From assembly GCF_021310995.1 (NCBI RefSeq), contig NZ_CP054150.1, positions 2,356,001 through 2,420,000 on the forward strand: a stretch of 64,000 bases of DNA. Direction: 5' to 3'. The notes under the pieces were generated by a model. It was not told the DNA's origin. It saw only the letters and a program-made list of their open reading frames with translations, and did no database searches. Shown piece after piece: positions 18,018 to 26,325 of this stretch (the first letter of the stretch is position 1; each line of letters starts with the position of its first letter). The position numbers and the translations under genes were made by a program. The stretch is from Agrobacterium vaccinii (GTDB taxonomy: Bacteria; Pseudomonadota; Alphaproteobacteria; Rhizobiales; Rhizobiaceae).

Positions 18018-20257
18018 TACCGCAACAGCCACCCGTCCGCATTCTCTTCGTTTTCGCATGGCTTGTCGTGGGCGGTGAGGAAACCGAGGTCCGGCTGCTG
18101 GCCCGCAACCTCGACCGTTCCCGCTACCAGCTGGATATCGTTGCGTGCTTTCATAAGGAAGGCATGCCGCACCAGACGCATGACCAGTTGCGGGAACTGG
18201 GTGTGGATGTCGACACGACACCCTACAGCCTGTCTTTCGAGGACACTGTCGCGTATCTGGCCAATAAAATCCCGGCTTATGACGTCGTTGTCTCCTGCCA
18301 GAATGTTGCTGACATTTATCCTGCGTTGGAGCGCATGCATTGGCGCCCGCCGCTGATAGAGCACGGCGGGCTGGTTTCGGAAGCCCTGGCAGGCCCCAAA
18401 CACCACACCAGTCGCTATGTCGGTGTCTGCCGCTCCATCTGCGATGCCGCTGCATCCGTCATGCCGGGACGCGAAGACCACGTCACCGAGATACCCTCCA
18501 TGGTCGACCTCGGCGAATTCGACAGCAGCAAGCGCGTAGCCATGCGCGCGTCCTTGACAGTGGACGACGATACTTTGCTGGTCGGCTGGGTCGGCAGGCT
18601 CGACCCCAAGAAAAACGTCGAGGACTTCCTAGAGGCAGCGGCGCTGGTCCACGCACAAAATCCGCAGGTCCGTTTCGTCGTTATTGGTGGTCCAGACGCC
18701 TTCATGCCCGAATATGCGATCCATTTGAAAGACCTGGCTAAGGCAAGGAACCTTGATGGCATCCTGACGTTTCTGGGCGACCGCAAGGACATCCCTGCCC
18801 TCCTGTCGGCACTCGACATCTTCGTCTGGCTGTCCAAGGGCGAAGGCATGCCGCATGTCATTGCCGAAGCCGGTGCGGCTGGTCTGCCGGTCATCGCCAC
18901 GCCAGACAATGGCGCAGCACAGCAGATCGAAGACGGCGTGTCCGGCATCTTCGTGCCCTATAACGACCCCACAGCGGTCGCAGCCGCGATACAGCGGCTG
19001 GCCGCATCCGCCGATCTACGCCGCAAACTTGGGCAAGCGCTTCAGAACAAGGTCGAAACCACCTACAGCGCGCAAGCTGTCGTGCCGCAATGGAAACGCC
19101 TCATAGCACAGGTGCTGAACGAGCGACCGGCAGCTCGCCCGACCGGCATTTTCCAATCCTTCCTGCAAGGTGGCTTTGAATGCTCCACGCACCGGCTGCG
19201 ACCCCGCGACGGTGAAACCGAGGGCAAACGTCTCGACGTCATTGCTTCCACGCACCATGACCGTCACGCAGCAGTGGATTACCAACAACTGGCGTCTCAC
19301 TCGATCCGAACCGTGCGCGATGGCCTGCGCTGGCATCTTATCGAAAAAGCGCCGGGATACTACGACTGGGCAAGCTTCCTGCCGATGCTCGAAGCAGCCA
19401 ATGACACCCGCACCCAGATCATATGGGACTTGCTGCATTATGGCTGGCCCGATGATATCGACATCTGGTCACCGCATTTCGTCACACGTTTCGCAAAGTT
19501 CGCCGCAGCCGCAGCACAGCTCGTGAAAGACCACAGCGACGCCGTCCCCTTCTATTCGCCGGTCAATGAAATCTCGTTCTTCTCCTGGGGCGGCGGCGAC
19601 GCTGCCTATCTCAACCCCTTCGCAAACGGGCGTGGTTTCGAGCTCAAAGTCCAACTCGCCCGCGCAGCCATCGCCGCCATGGACGCCATCCTGGTGGTGG
19701 AACCCCGCGCCCGCTTCGTTCACTGCGATCCCGTCATCAACGTCATAACCGATCCCTCCCGCCCATGGGAACGCGGTGTGGCTGAAGGCCACCGCCAATC
19801 GCAGTTTCAGGGCTGGGATCTGCTGTCAGGCCGCATGTGGCCGCAGATCGGTGGCCACGAAAAATATCTCGATATCGTCGGCGTCAATTACTACCACAAC
19901 AACCAGTGGATCCACGGCGGCCCACCCATCGACATGGACCACCCGCTCTACAAACCCTTCAGAACAATCCTGACTGAAACCTACGCGCGCTACGGCAAGC
20001 CCATCTTCATTGCTGAAACCGGCATAGAAGGCGACCGCCGCGCCAGCTGGATGAGCTATATTCAACAGGAAGTCACCGCCGCCATGAAATGTGGCGTGCC
20101 GGTAGAAGGCATCTGCCTATACCCCATCGTCAACCACCCCGGCTGGGACGACGACCGGGCGTGCGAGAACGGGCTGCTGGCGGCGCAATTTACGGACGGC
20201 AAGCGAGACGTTTACGAGCCGTTGGCAAAGGCTTTGAAGTTTTCTGCTGGGAAATGA
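18014..20257 (+). CDS. Fusion of GT4 glycosyltransferase and GH-A clan (GH1-like) glycosidase
   Basis: In this 747-residue protein, residues 1-370 are a GT4 glycosyltransferase with E277/E285 in EGMPHVIAEAGAAGLPVIAT. Residues about 385-745 are a TIM-barrel glycosidase: acid/base candidate E519 in SPVNEISF, nucleophile candidate E668 in IFIAETGIEG, and substrate-pocket aromatics in NYYHNNQW. The two Glu are about 150 residues apart, as expected for a clan A retaining enzyme. There is no signal peptide, so the hydrolase acts in the cytoplasm, perhaps trimming, proofreading or transglycosylating the product. Its start overlaps the preceding stop (ATGA), and its stop lies one base from the tRNA-Met CCA end. 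Confidence 0.85.
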   Translation: MIPQQPPVRILFVFAWLVVGGEETEVRLLARNLDRSRYQLDIVACFHKEGMPHQTHDQLRELGVDVDTTPYSLSFEDTVAYLANKIPAYDVVVSCQNVADIYPALERMHWRPPLIEHGGLVSEALAGPKHHTSRYVGVCRSICDAAASVMPGREDHVTEIPSMVDLGEFDSSKRVAMRASLTVDDDTLLVGWVGRLDPKKNVEDFLEAAALVHAQNPQVRFVVIGGPDAFMPEYAIHLKDLAKARNLDGILTFLGDRKDIPALLSALDIFVWLSKGEGMPHVIAEAGAAGLPVIATPDNGAAQQIEDGVSGIFVPYNDPTAVAAAIQRLAASADLRRKLGQALQNKVETTYSAQAVVPQWKRLIAQVLNERPAARPTGIFQSFLQGGFECSTHRLRPRDGETEGKRLDVIASTHHDRHAAVDYQQLASHSIRTVRDGLRWHLIEKAPGYYDWASFLPMLEAANDTRTQIIWDLLHYGWPDDIDIWSPHFVTRFAKFAAAAAQLVKDHSDAVPFYSPVNEISFFSWGGGDAAYLNPFANGRGFELKVQLARAAIAAMDAILVVEPRARFVHCDPVINVITDPSRPWERGVAEGHRQSQFQGWDLLSGRMWPQIGGHEKYLDIVGVNYYHNNQWIHGGPPIDMDHPLYKPFRTILTETYARYGKPIFIAETGIEGDRRASWMSYIQQEVTAAMKCGVPVEGICLYPIVNHPGWDDDRACENGLLAAQFTDGKRDVYEPLAKALKFSAGK

Positions 20258-20258
20258 G

Positions 20259-20335
20259 TGGTAGCGGGAGAGGGACTTGAACCCCCGACACGCGGATTAT
20301 GATTCCGCTGCTCTAACCACCTGAGCTACCCCGCC
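20259..20335 (-). tRNA. tRNA-Met(CAU), elongator type
   Basis: The 77-base minus-strand gene folds into a normal cloverleaf: acceptor GGCGGGG with UCCCGCU, D arm GCUC/GAGC, anticodon stem GCGGA/UCCGC around loop AUCAUAA (anticodon CAU), T loop UUCAAGU, discriminator A and an encoded CCA. The body looks like elongator Met rather than initiator (the first pair is G-U, not the initiator mismatch) or the lysidine-modified Ile tRNA. A strong promoter lies upstream at 20385-20414. Confidence 0.95.
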
Positions 20336-20384
20336 ACAGAGGGACGTGACAGTCGTGTAACTGTCCGTCCATCAGGATGAGCGG

Positions 20385-20414
20385 CTTATAAGGTGCCGCT
20401 CCCTTTGGTGTCAA
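20385..20414 (-). promoter_or_regulatory. Housekeeping promoter of tRNA-Met
   Basis: On the minus strand TTGACA (20414-20409) is followed by 18 bases and TATAAG (20390-20385), about 50 bases before the mature tRNA 5' end. It lies between mnmA and the tRNA and fits a sigma-70 promoter well. Confidence 0.8.
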
Positions 20415-20469
20415 GCGCAAGATGCGCAAAAACGTCGCTTTCTCTCTTGCGGCGAAAACCTGAATGGTT

Positions 20470-21666
20470 TCAGGCTGCAACCGGGTTTTGTAACAGCGCT
20501 TTCAGCGATGCCTCGGCTTCCGGTGAACGCTCAGAGCGCTCGATGAACCCGCCGCCATAGACGCGGGCGTCTGCGCCGGGGGCGGAGTAGAGAACGCAGG
20601 CTTGGCCGGGGGCAACGCCTGCTTCACCGATTGAAAGATCGACGTAAACGCCCTTTTCATCCACATGCAACACAGCTTCGGCTGGCGGACGGGTGGACCG
20701 CACCTTGGCGAAGCAAGCAAAGCCCTCACCCGCGTCACTGGTCAGATCGCCATCACCCAGCCAGTTCATGTCACGCAGATAGACACGGTGTGTCTCCAGC
20801 GCCTCGCGTGGGCCAACCACAACGCGGCGGCCACGGGCATCGAGGTGCACGACGTAGAGCGGCTCACCGGTCGCCACGCCTATGCCGCGGCGCTGGCCGA
20901 TGGTGTAGTGCACGATGCCATCGTGGCGACCCAAAACGCGGCCATCGAGATGGACGATATCGCCCACCAGAGCGGCATTCGGCTTCAGCTTGTTGATGAT
21001 ATCGGTATATTTGCCCTGCGGTACGAAACAGATGTCCTGGCTGTCGGCCTTCTTGGCGACGACGAGGCCCATCTCTTCGGCGAGCTCACGCGTTTCAGCC
21101 TTGGAGAGACCGCCCAGCGGAAAGCGCAGATAATCGATCTGCTCCTGCGTCGTCGCAAACAGGAACCAGCTTTGGTCTCGGTCGCTATCGATTGGGCGGT
21201 AAAGTGCGCGGCGGTTGGGATGACCGGGCACAGGGTTGAGCCGCGAGCGGATATAATGGCCGGTCGCCAGCGCGTCCGCTCCCAGTTCCTGCGCTGTGGC
21301 GAGGAGATCGGCAAACTTGACCGTCTGGTTGCACGCAACGCAAGGCACTGGCGTTTCGCCCATGGCGTAGGCTTCGGCGAAGGGATTGATCACCGTTTCG
21401 CGAAATCGGGCTTCGTAATCTAGCACGTAATGTGGAATGCCCAGCGTTTCGCAGACGCGGCGCGCGTCATCGATGTCCTGCCCTGCGCAGCACGAGCCAG
21501 CGCGGTGGACGGCAGCGCCGTGATCGTAAAGTTGAAGGGTAATGCCGAGGACATCGTAGCCCTCGCGTTTCAGGATTCCGGCCACAACGGAGGAGTCCAC
21601 GCCGCCGGACATGGCGACGACAATCCGGGTGTCTTCCGGCTTCTTATCAAAGTCGAGCGTGTTCAC
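20470..21666 (-). CDS. mnmA: tRNA-specific 2-thiouridylase MnmA
   Basis: The 398-residue enzyme puts the 2-thio group on wobble uridine 34 of Glu, Gln and Lys tRNAs. The ATP pyrophosphatase P-loop [11 protein letters not shown] is at residues 20-30. The first catalytic Cys region is [13 protein letters not shown] and the second is [13 protein letters not shown]. The C-terminal beta-barrel follows ([20 protein letters not shown]). The length is slightly over that of the E. coli enzyme, with a short N-terminal extension. It lies upstream of tRNA-Met on the same strand; the tRNA has its own promoter. Confidence 0.95.
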   Translation of the reverse strand: MNTLDFDKKPEDTRIVVAMSGGVDSSVVAGILKREGYDVLGITLQLYDHGAAVHRAGSCCAGQDIDDARRVCETLGIPHYVLDYEARFRETVINPFAEAYAMGETPVPCVACNQTVKFADLLATAQELGADALATGHYIRSRLNPVPGHPNRRALYRPIDSDRDQSWFLFATTQEQIDYLRFPLGGLSKAETRELAEEMGLVVAKKADSQDICFVPQGKYTDIINKLKPNAALVGDIVHLDGRVLGRHDGIVHYTIGQRRGIGVATGEPLYVVHLDARGRRVVVGPREALETHRVYLRDMNWLGDGDLTSDAGEGFACFAKVRSTRPPAEAVLHVDEKGVYVDLSIGEAGVAPGQACVLYSAPGADARVYGGGFIERSERSPEAEASLKALLQNPVAA

Positions 21667-21777
21667 GTGTTTTCCAATCGTCAGTCATACCGGGGTTCAA
21701 GGCCCCGCCGCCTGTCGTATCCGGCTTAACCGGAATTAAGGTGCTGCGTATAGGAAAAAACGACCGAGAACGCAAGT

Positions 21778-21799
21778 AGAGGGCGGTGGACCGCCCTCT
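21778..21799 (-). terminator. Possible terminator hairpin after opgC
   Basis: A 9-base-pair stem (AGAGGGCGG with CCGCCCTCT) with a TGGA loop lies between the opgC stop and mnmA. No clear U run follows on the minus strand, so termination may be weak. Confidence 0.45.
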
Positions 21800-21826
21800 G
21801 CTGTTATTATTGCTGCGATGAATGGA

Positions 21827-23014
21827 TCAGGCGCCAGCAGTCTTCTGACCATTGCCCAGCCACTTGTCACGCTCGCGCCACAGGGCAGGCAGCGACAGAA
21901 GGGCCACACCCACCAGCGCGATGATAGTCTTTTCCACCTGCGTCAATTCTGCGGTACGGCCATCAAGGTAGTAGATGCCGTAGACGATGGCGACGTGCCA
22001 AACGTAGACCTGAAGCGAGTGGCGACCCAGAAGCTGAAGAAACTTCAGCGACAGAACCCAGATCACCGCGGCAGCGGCCTTCTGCACCAGCGGGTTGTGG
22101 TGCTTCGGACCAGCAATCAGCAACCATGTCAGGCCAACGCCGACGGCAAGGAAGTTGATCAGGTATACAGGGCCGAAGTCAGCACGGATTTCCATGGTGG
22201 AGAATTTGCCCATCATGAATTCCGGCATCAGGTTCCACGCCGTTGCAATGCGCAACGGTACGAAGAACAGGCACACGAGAAGGGCTGCCTTGGCAATCCA
22301 GCTACGCTGTGGCGAGAAGATCTTCGTCCACGCGATCTTGTTCTGAGCCGTCATCGCACCCATCACCAGAGCCGAGTAGAACACCAGCTGCCAGCCGAAG
22401 AGATTGAAGCTGACACGAATGCCTTGCTCGTCGGCACCCTTCACCAGTTCGTTCAAAGGGGTCGTGAAAAGCTGCTGCAAACCAAGCTGACCGGCCATCC
22501 ACACCAGAAGCGAACCGGCCATCACGTAGGCCCACTTGCCGTCGAGGCAAAGCTTCACCAAAATCGGCGCGAAGATCATGTAGACGATATACTGCGGCAG
22601 AATATCCATGAAGGTCGGCTGGAACAGGAATGTCGCGATGGCAGCGAGACGCAGAGGATCGTCAAACGACGTCATGCCGAGCCAGTTGTACCAGATGTAC
22701 GGCGCATGCGGGATGATCATCCGCACGAACAGCACGGCGATGACGAGGCCCATAGCGTATTTGTAAAGCTCGAGAGCACGGCTCCAGATCATGTCGCGAC
22801 CGGCTTCATAGCCATACTTCATCATCTTGCGGGCATAGACCATGCCTATGAGAAGACCGGAGAGAAAAACAAAGCCTTGCGCGTCTTCCACGAACGCAAA
22901 CTGCCGGTGATTGATTTCCATCAGCCACAGGCCACCGGCGAAAACGAGGTGGTTGATAAGCATGAAGACGAGAAAATACCCGCGCATCCCATCGATCAGG
23001 TCGAAGCGTTTCAT
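21827..23014 (-). CDS. opgC: OpgC-family membrane acyltransferase
   Basis: The 395-residue integral membrane protein has about ten hydrophobic segments and the OpgC opening RFDLIDGMRGYFLVFMLINH. In Rhizobiaceae and enterobacteria, OpgC proteins succinylate periplasmic (cyclic) glucans. The conserved early Asp/Arg and His and the segment RHSLQVYVWHVAIVYGIYYLDG fit the acyltransferase 3-like fold. It is a single gene. A general-stress-type promoter (23112-23136) lies about 100 bases upstream, which would connect glucan charge to stress or osmotic response. Confidence 0.85.
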   Translation of the reverse strand: MKRFDLIDGMRGYFLVFMLINHLVFAGGLWLMEINHRQFAFVEDAQGFVFLSGLLIGMVYARKMMKYGYEAGRDMIWSRALELYKYAMGLVIAVLFVRMIIPHAPYIWYNWLGMTSFDDPLRLAAIATFLFQPTFMDILPQYIVYMIFAPILVKLCLDGKWAYVMAGSLLVWMAGQLGLQQLFTTPLNELVKGADEQGIRVSFNLFGWQLVFYSALVMGAMTAQNKIAWTKIFSPQRSWIAKAALLVCLFFVPLRIATAWNLMPEFMMGKFSTMEIRADFGPVYLINFLAVGVGLTWLLIAGPKHHNPLVQKAAAAVIWVLSLKFLQLLGRHSLQVYVWHVAIVYGIYYLDGRTAELTQVEKTIIALVGVALLSLPALWRERDKWLGNGQKTAGA

Positions 23015-23111
23015 CTAGATTGCTCTCCATACTCGCAGGCACCTGTAAGACAGGGGTGCCTGATCCGAACGACTGAATGGCCCTTGGGATGCCACTCAAA
23101 CTTGGACCGTG

Positions 23112-23136
23112 AACGCGATTTCTAAGCTACGGTTCC
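23112..23136 (-). promoter_or_regulatory. Candidate EcfG-type promoter for opgC
   Basis: On the minus strand GGAAC (23136-23132), 16 bases, then CGTT (23115-23112). It is a full match to the general-stress consensus, about 100 bases upstream of opgC. About one such match is expected by chance in a window this size, so this one deserves caution. Confidence 0.5.
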
Positions 23137-23321
23137 GCCAAAAAGAACGATTTGCTGCTCGCGACAGTTTCACATTGCTGTGTTGCGCCTTGGTTAGAGC
23201 GGCTAGACTGAACGTCGGATGAATGAAAAAAGGCGATTGCGTGGACCAACTGCGGCACACGGGATCAGCCTGGAATGGGCCATATCGGTGAAAGCCTGCC
23301 CCACAAGGGCTTACAAAAAGA

Positions 23322-23358
23322 TGTGGCCGGTGCAGGATTGATGCCTGCACCGGCCACA
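23322..23358 (-). terminator. Strong hairpin terminator of the Tim44-domain gene
   Basis: A 15-base-pair perfect stem (TGTGGCCGGTGCAGG with its complement) and a 7-base loop are followed on the minus strand by TCTTTTTG. It lies 25 bases after the stop of the Tim44-domain gene. The stretch from here to opgC (23137-23310) holds nothing else that I recognise. Confidence 0.85.
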
Positions 23359-23382
23359 ATTAAAGCGAGTTTTTTTATCGGT

Positions 23383-24450
23383 TCAGGCAGCGGCCTGAAT
23401 GGCGGCGACCTGCCATGGCGAACCATCGTGACGAACGAATGTCCACATCTCCACCGATTCTTCCGGCTTATGCTCGTCGCCCTGAACCACCTTGCCTGTG
23501 TTACGATCGCGCATGATGTCGATAGCGGAGTAACGCATCGCAACAGTTGCGTAATCCTTGCCCTCCTCATGCCAGGCTTCGGCAACATCGCCCTGCAACA
23601 GCGTCACATCGCGAACGTCGTTCTTGACGCCGCTCGTGGCATTGTCGCTCAGTTCTTCCGCGAGGTAGGACATGGCTTCGGGCGTCGTCAACTGGCGAAG
23701 CGCGCTGTAGTCCTCGGCAGCATAGGCAGCCTGTACGTTTTCCAGCGTCTTCTGGAAGGTTTCGAGATCGCCCTGTGTCACGCCGATTTCATCACCCTCA
23801 GATGCCGCATTGGCATGTGCCGGGCCGCGTGGCGTCATGGCCGCAGCAGCAGCGGTTGCGCCCACGGCTGCACCTGTCGCCTTGGAACCCATCTGCGGGA
23901 TTTTAAACCCGCCGAAAGAACCCTGATTGTTCTGGGAAGCCGACTGATCGTTACGGGCCGAGTTGGAGCCTGTGACGCCGCCGAAAGCGGGCTGGCCCTG
24001 ACGGCGCGATGCGAAGAAGCGCATGGCGAGCATGACGAGACCACCGATCAAAAGAGCCTGGATCAACAGACCGAAGAAACCGGCCATGCCGCCAAAGCCG
24101 CCACCCATGAGCATGCCGAACAGGCCACCCATCAACAAGCCACCCATGAGACCGCCCATCATGCCACCGAACATACCGCGGCTCTGCTGCGGAGCCTGGG
24201 CCGTATTAGGACGTGCTGCATTCGGCTGTGTCGCCTGATTGGTATTCGGCGTCATGCTGCGGTTGATCGGCGCGGACTGCCCGGGTGCGGTGTTCGTGGC
24301 AGGCGGCGCGGAGAACGTTCTCGTTCCACGGCTACCAAAACCACCACCGGCACGTCTTGCTTCGGCCATGTCAACGGCGACGAACGAAACGGCGATCCCG
24401 AGTGCGGCAACCGCAAACAATCCTTTAAAGCGCCTGAAGGCAGCGAACAT
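23383..24450 (-). CDS. Tim44-like domain protein, membrane-anchored
   Basis: The 355-residue protein starts with a hydrophobic leader (FAVAALGIAVSFVAVDMAEA) and then an Arg/Gly/Ser and Asn/Pro/Gln-rich disordered part. A Gly/Met-rich hydrophobic region follows (GMFGGMMGGLMGGLLMGG, then IQALLIGGLVMLAMRF). The C-terminal roughly 140 residues (GDLETFQKTLENVQAAYAAEDYSALRQ onward, with MWTFVRHDGSPWQVAAI) form the Tim44-like domain of the NTF2 fold. The bacterial role is unclear; related proteins sit in the inner membrane. It is monocistronic with a strong terminator. Confidence 0.85.
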   Translation of the reverse strand: MFAAFRRFKGLFAVAALGIAVSFVAVDMAEARRAGGGFGSRGTRTFSAPPATNTAPGQSAPINRSMTPNTNQATQPNAARPNTAQAPQQSRGMFGGMMGGLMGGLLMGGLFGMLMGGGFGGMAGFFGLLIQALLIGGLVMLAMRFFASRRQGQPAFGGVTGSNSARNDQSASQNNQGSFGGFKIPQMGSKATGAAVGATAAAAAMTPRGPAHANAASEGDEIGVTQGDLETFQKTLENVQAAYAAEDYSALRQLTTPEAMSYLAEELSDNATSGVKNDVRDVTLLQGDVAEAWHEEGKDYATVAMRYSAIDIMRDRNTGKVVQGDEHKPEESVEMWTFVRHDGSPWQVAAIQAAA

Positions 24451-24593
24451 CGTCTTCTCCTATTACACCGCCCTCCCATTGAGCGGCTCTTGACGGTCGA
24501 TATAGCAACTATGGATCATCATTTTTAGGGGAATGGCATAAAATTTTTCGTGATATGCAACCCTTGGTAATTGTAAGCGCGATGATACAAAAA

Positions 24594-24623
24594 ACCCGGC
24601 AGAGAATTTCTCCTCTGCCGGGT
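24594..24623 (-). terminator. Rho-independent terminator of serA
   Basis: An 11-base-pair stem (ACCCGGCAGAG with CTCTGCCGGGT) with an 8-base loop is followed on the minus strand by a run of six T. It lies about 30 bases after the serA stop. Confidence 0.9.
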
Positions 24624-24654
24624 GATGATGGTTCTCGAATGTCTGCCCGAATGC

Positions 24655-26250
24655 TCAGTCGACGTTGAAGGACAACGACTTGACCTGACGGATGGCTGGG
24701 TTGGCGCGCAACTTGTCCAGCACGTCTTCGGACACGGGACCATCGACGTAAAGAAGCGCGATGGCGTCGCCACTTTCCTTCTCCCGGCCCAGCTGGAAGT
24801 TGGCGATGTTGACGCCCGCTTCACCAAGCGTCGTGCCCATGAAGCCGATCATGCCGGGAACGTCGGTGTTGGTGATGTAGATCATGTGCTGACCGACATC
24901 GGCATCCATATTGATGTTCTTGATCTGGATGAACCGTGCCTTACCATCCGAAAACACCGTGCCGGCAACGGAGCGGACCTGATTTTCGGTCTTCACGGTC
25001 AGCTTGATGAAGCCGTCGTAAACGCCGGTCTTGTCGCGCTTGACCTCGGAAAGGATGATGCCCTTTTCCTTGATCATGATTGGCGCGGAAACCATGTTGA
25101 CGTCAGACACCTGCGGGCGGATGAGACCGGCCAGCAGTGCCGATGTCAGCGCCTTTGTGTTCATGCTGGCGGTTGCGCCATCATAGAGGATTTCGATTTC
25201 CTTGGTGGCGCTCTCCTGCACCTGACCCACGAAGGAGCCGAGAACGTCGGCCAGCTTGATGAACGGCTTCAAGCGTGGAGCTTCGTCGGCGGTGATCGAC
25301 GGCATGTTGATGGCGTTGGAAACGGCACCCTTGACGAGGTAATCCGACATCTGTTCTGCAACCTGAAGCGCAACGTTTTCCTGGGCTTCCGTTGTCGAGG
25401 CGCCAAGGTGCGGCGTGCAGACGACGTTTGGCAGGCCAAACAGCGGGCTTTCGGTCGCAGGCTCGACCTCGAACACGTCGAAACCGGCACCAGCGACATG
25501 GCCTGATTTGATGGCGTCGGCAAGCGCTGCCTCATCCACCAGACCACCACGGGCGCAGTTGATGATGCGAACGCCGGGCTTGGTCTTGGCAAGGTTTTCA
25601 GCACCCAGAATACCGCGCGTCTTGTCGGTCATCGGCACATGCAGCGTAATGAAATCGGCCTGTGCGAGCAACTCATCCAGCTCGACCTTGGTCACACCCA
25701 TTTCCTGCGCACGCTCTGGCGACAGGAAGGGGTCATAAGCGAGAACATTCATCTTGAGACCGATGGCGCGCGAGCAGACGATGCCGCCGATGTTGCCCGC
25801 ACCGATAACGCCCAGCGTCTTGCCGGTGATTTCGACACCCATGAACTTGGATTTTTCCCACTTGCCTGCCTGCGTGGAAGCGTCCGCAGCCGGAAGCTGG
25901 CGGGCAACGGCGAACATCAGCGCAATCGCATGTTCGGCTGTCGTGATGGAGTTGCCGAATGGCGTGTTCATCACGATGATGCCGCGACGCGAAGCGGCAG
26001 GAATATCGACATTATCGACGCCGATACCGGCGCGACCGATGACCTTGAGGTTGGTCGCAGCTTCGATCAGCTTTTCCGTTGCCTTGGTGGCGGAACGGAT
26101 GGCCAGACCATCGTAGTTGCCGATGATTTCGGCCAGCTTGTCCTTGTCCTTGCCAAGCTTTGGCTGGAAATCGACGTCTACGCCGCGATCGCGGAAGATT
26201 TGGACGGCGGTTTCCGACAGTTCGTCAGATACGAGTACGCGAGGTGCCAT
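24655..26250 (-). CDS. serA: D-3-phosphoglycerate dehydrogenase
   Basis: The 531-residue enzyme oxidises 3-phosphoglycerate with NAD+, the first step of serine synthesis. The NAD-binding motif is GKTLGVIGAGNIGGIV. The substrate/catalytic Arg is in INCARGGLVDEAAL and the catalytic His in VVCTPHLGASTTEAQENV. An intervening domain and a C-terminal ACT domain (MIYITNTDVPGMIGFMGTTLG) follow, giving the long form with possible serine feedback control. It lies downstream of serC with 75 bases between, so the two form an operon in which the cofactor-dependent second step is encoded first. Confidence 0.96.
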   Translation of the reverse strand: MAPRVLVSDELSETAVQIFRDRGVDVDFQPKLGKDKDKLAEIIGNYDGLAIRSATKATEKLIEAATNLKVIGRAGIGVDNVDIPAASRRGIIVMNTPFGNSITTAEHAIALMFAVARQLPAADASTQAGKWEKSKFMGVEITGKTLGVIGAGNIGGIVCSRAIGLKMNVLAYDPFLSPERAQEMGVTKVELDELLAQADFITLHVPMTDKTRGILGAENLAKTKPGVRIINCARGGLVDEAALADAIKSGHVAGAGFDVFEVEPATESPLFGLPNVVCTPHLGASTTEAQENVALQVAEQMSDYLVKGAVSNAINMPSITADEAPRLKPFIKLADVLGSFVGQVQESATKEIEILYDGATASMNTKALTSALLAGLIRPQVSDVNMVSAPIMIKEKGIILSEVKRDKTGVYDGFIKLTVKTENQVRSVAGTVFSDGKARFIQIKNINMDADVGQHMIYITNTDVPGMIGFMGTTLGEAGVNIANFQLGREKESGDAIALLYVDGPVSEDVLDKLRANPAIRQVKSLSFNVD

Positions 26251-26296
26251 GGTGTGGGCTCCTTGAAAAGGGTTCAGTCTTGAAAGCGAAAATACG

Positions 26297-26318
26297 CGGC
26301 CCTGCCGTGGCAGGGCCG
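26297..26318 (-). other. Hairpin between serC and serA
   Basis: A 10-base-pair stem (CGGCCCTGCC with GGCAGGGCCG) lies directly after the serC stop and is followed on the minus strand by GCGTATTTTCG. It could be a partial terminator or an RNA-stability element that sets the serC:serA ratio. Confidence 0.55.
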
Positions 26319-26325
26319 GAATGGA

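Noticed and set aside
20259..20335. Initiator tRNA or lysidine-type tRNA-Ile(CAU)
   Set aside because: The paired first position and overall body sequence fit elongator Met better than either.
12253..20335. Complete genomic island with integrase and att sites
   Set aside because: No integrase, transposase or repeat of the tRNA end is visible, and the katE side ends with an ordinary terminator.
21818..23125. 435-codon open frame opposite opgC
   Set aside because: Antisense to a conserved membrane protein; His/Gln/Asp-rich shadow with no ribosome site.
23275..24528. 417-codon open frame opposite the Tim44-domain gene
   Set aside because: Antisense shadow; it also crosses the strong terminator hairpin at 23322-23358.
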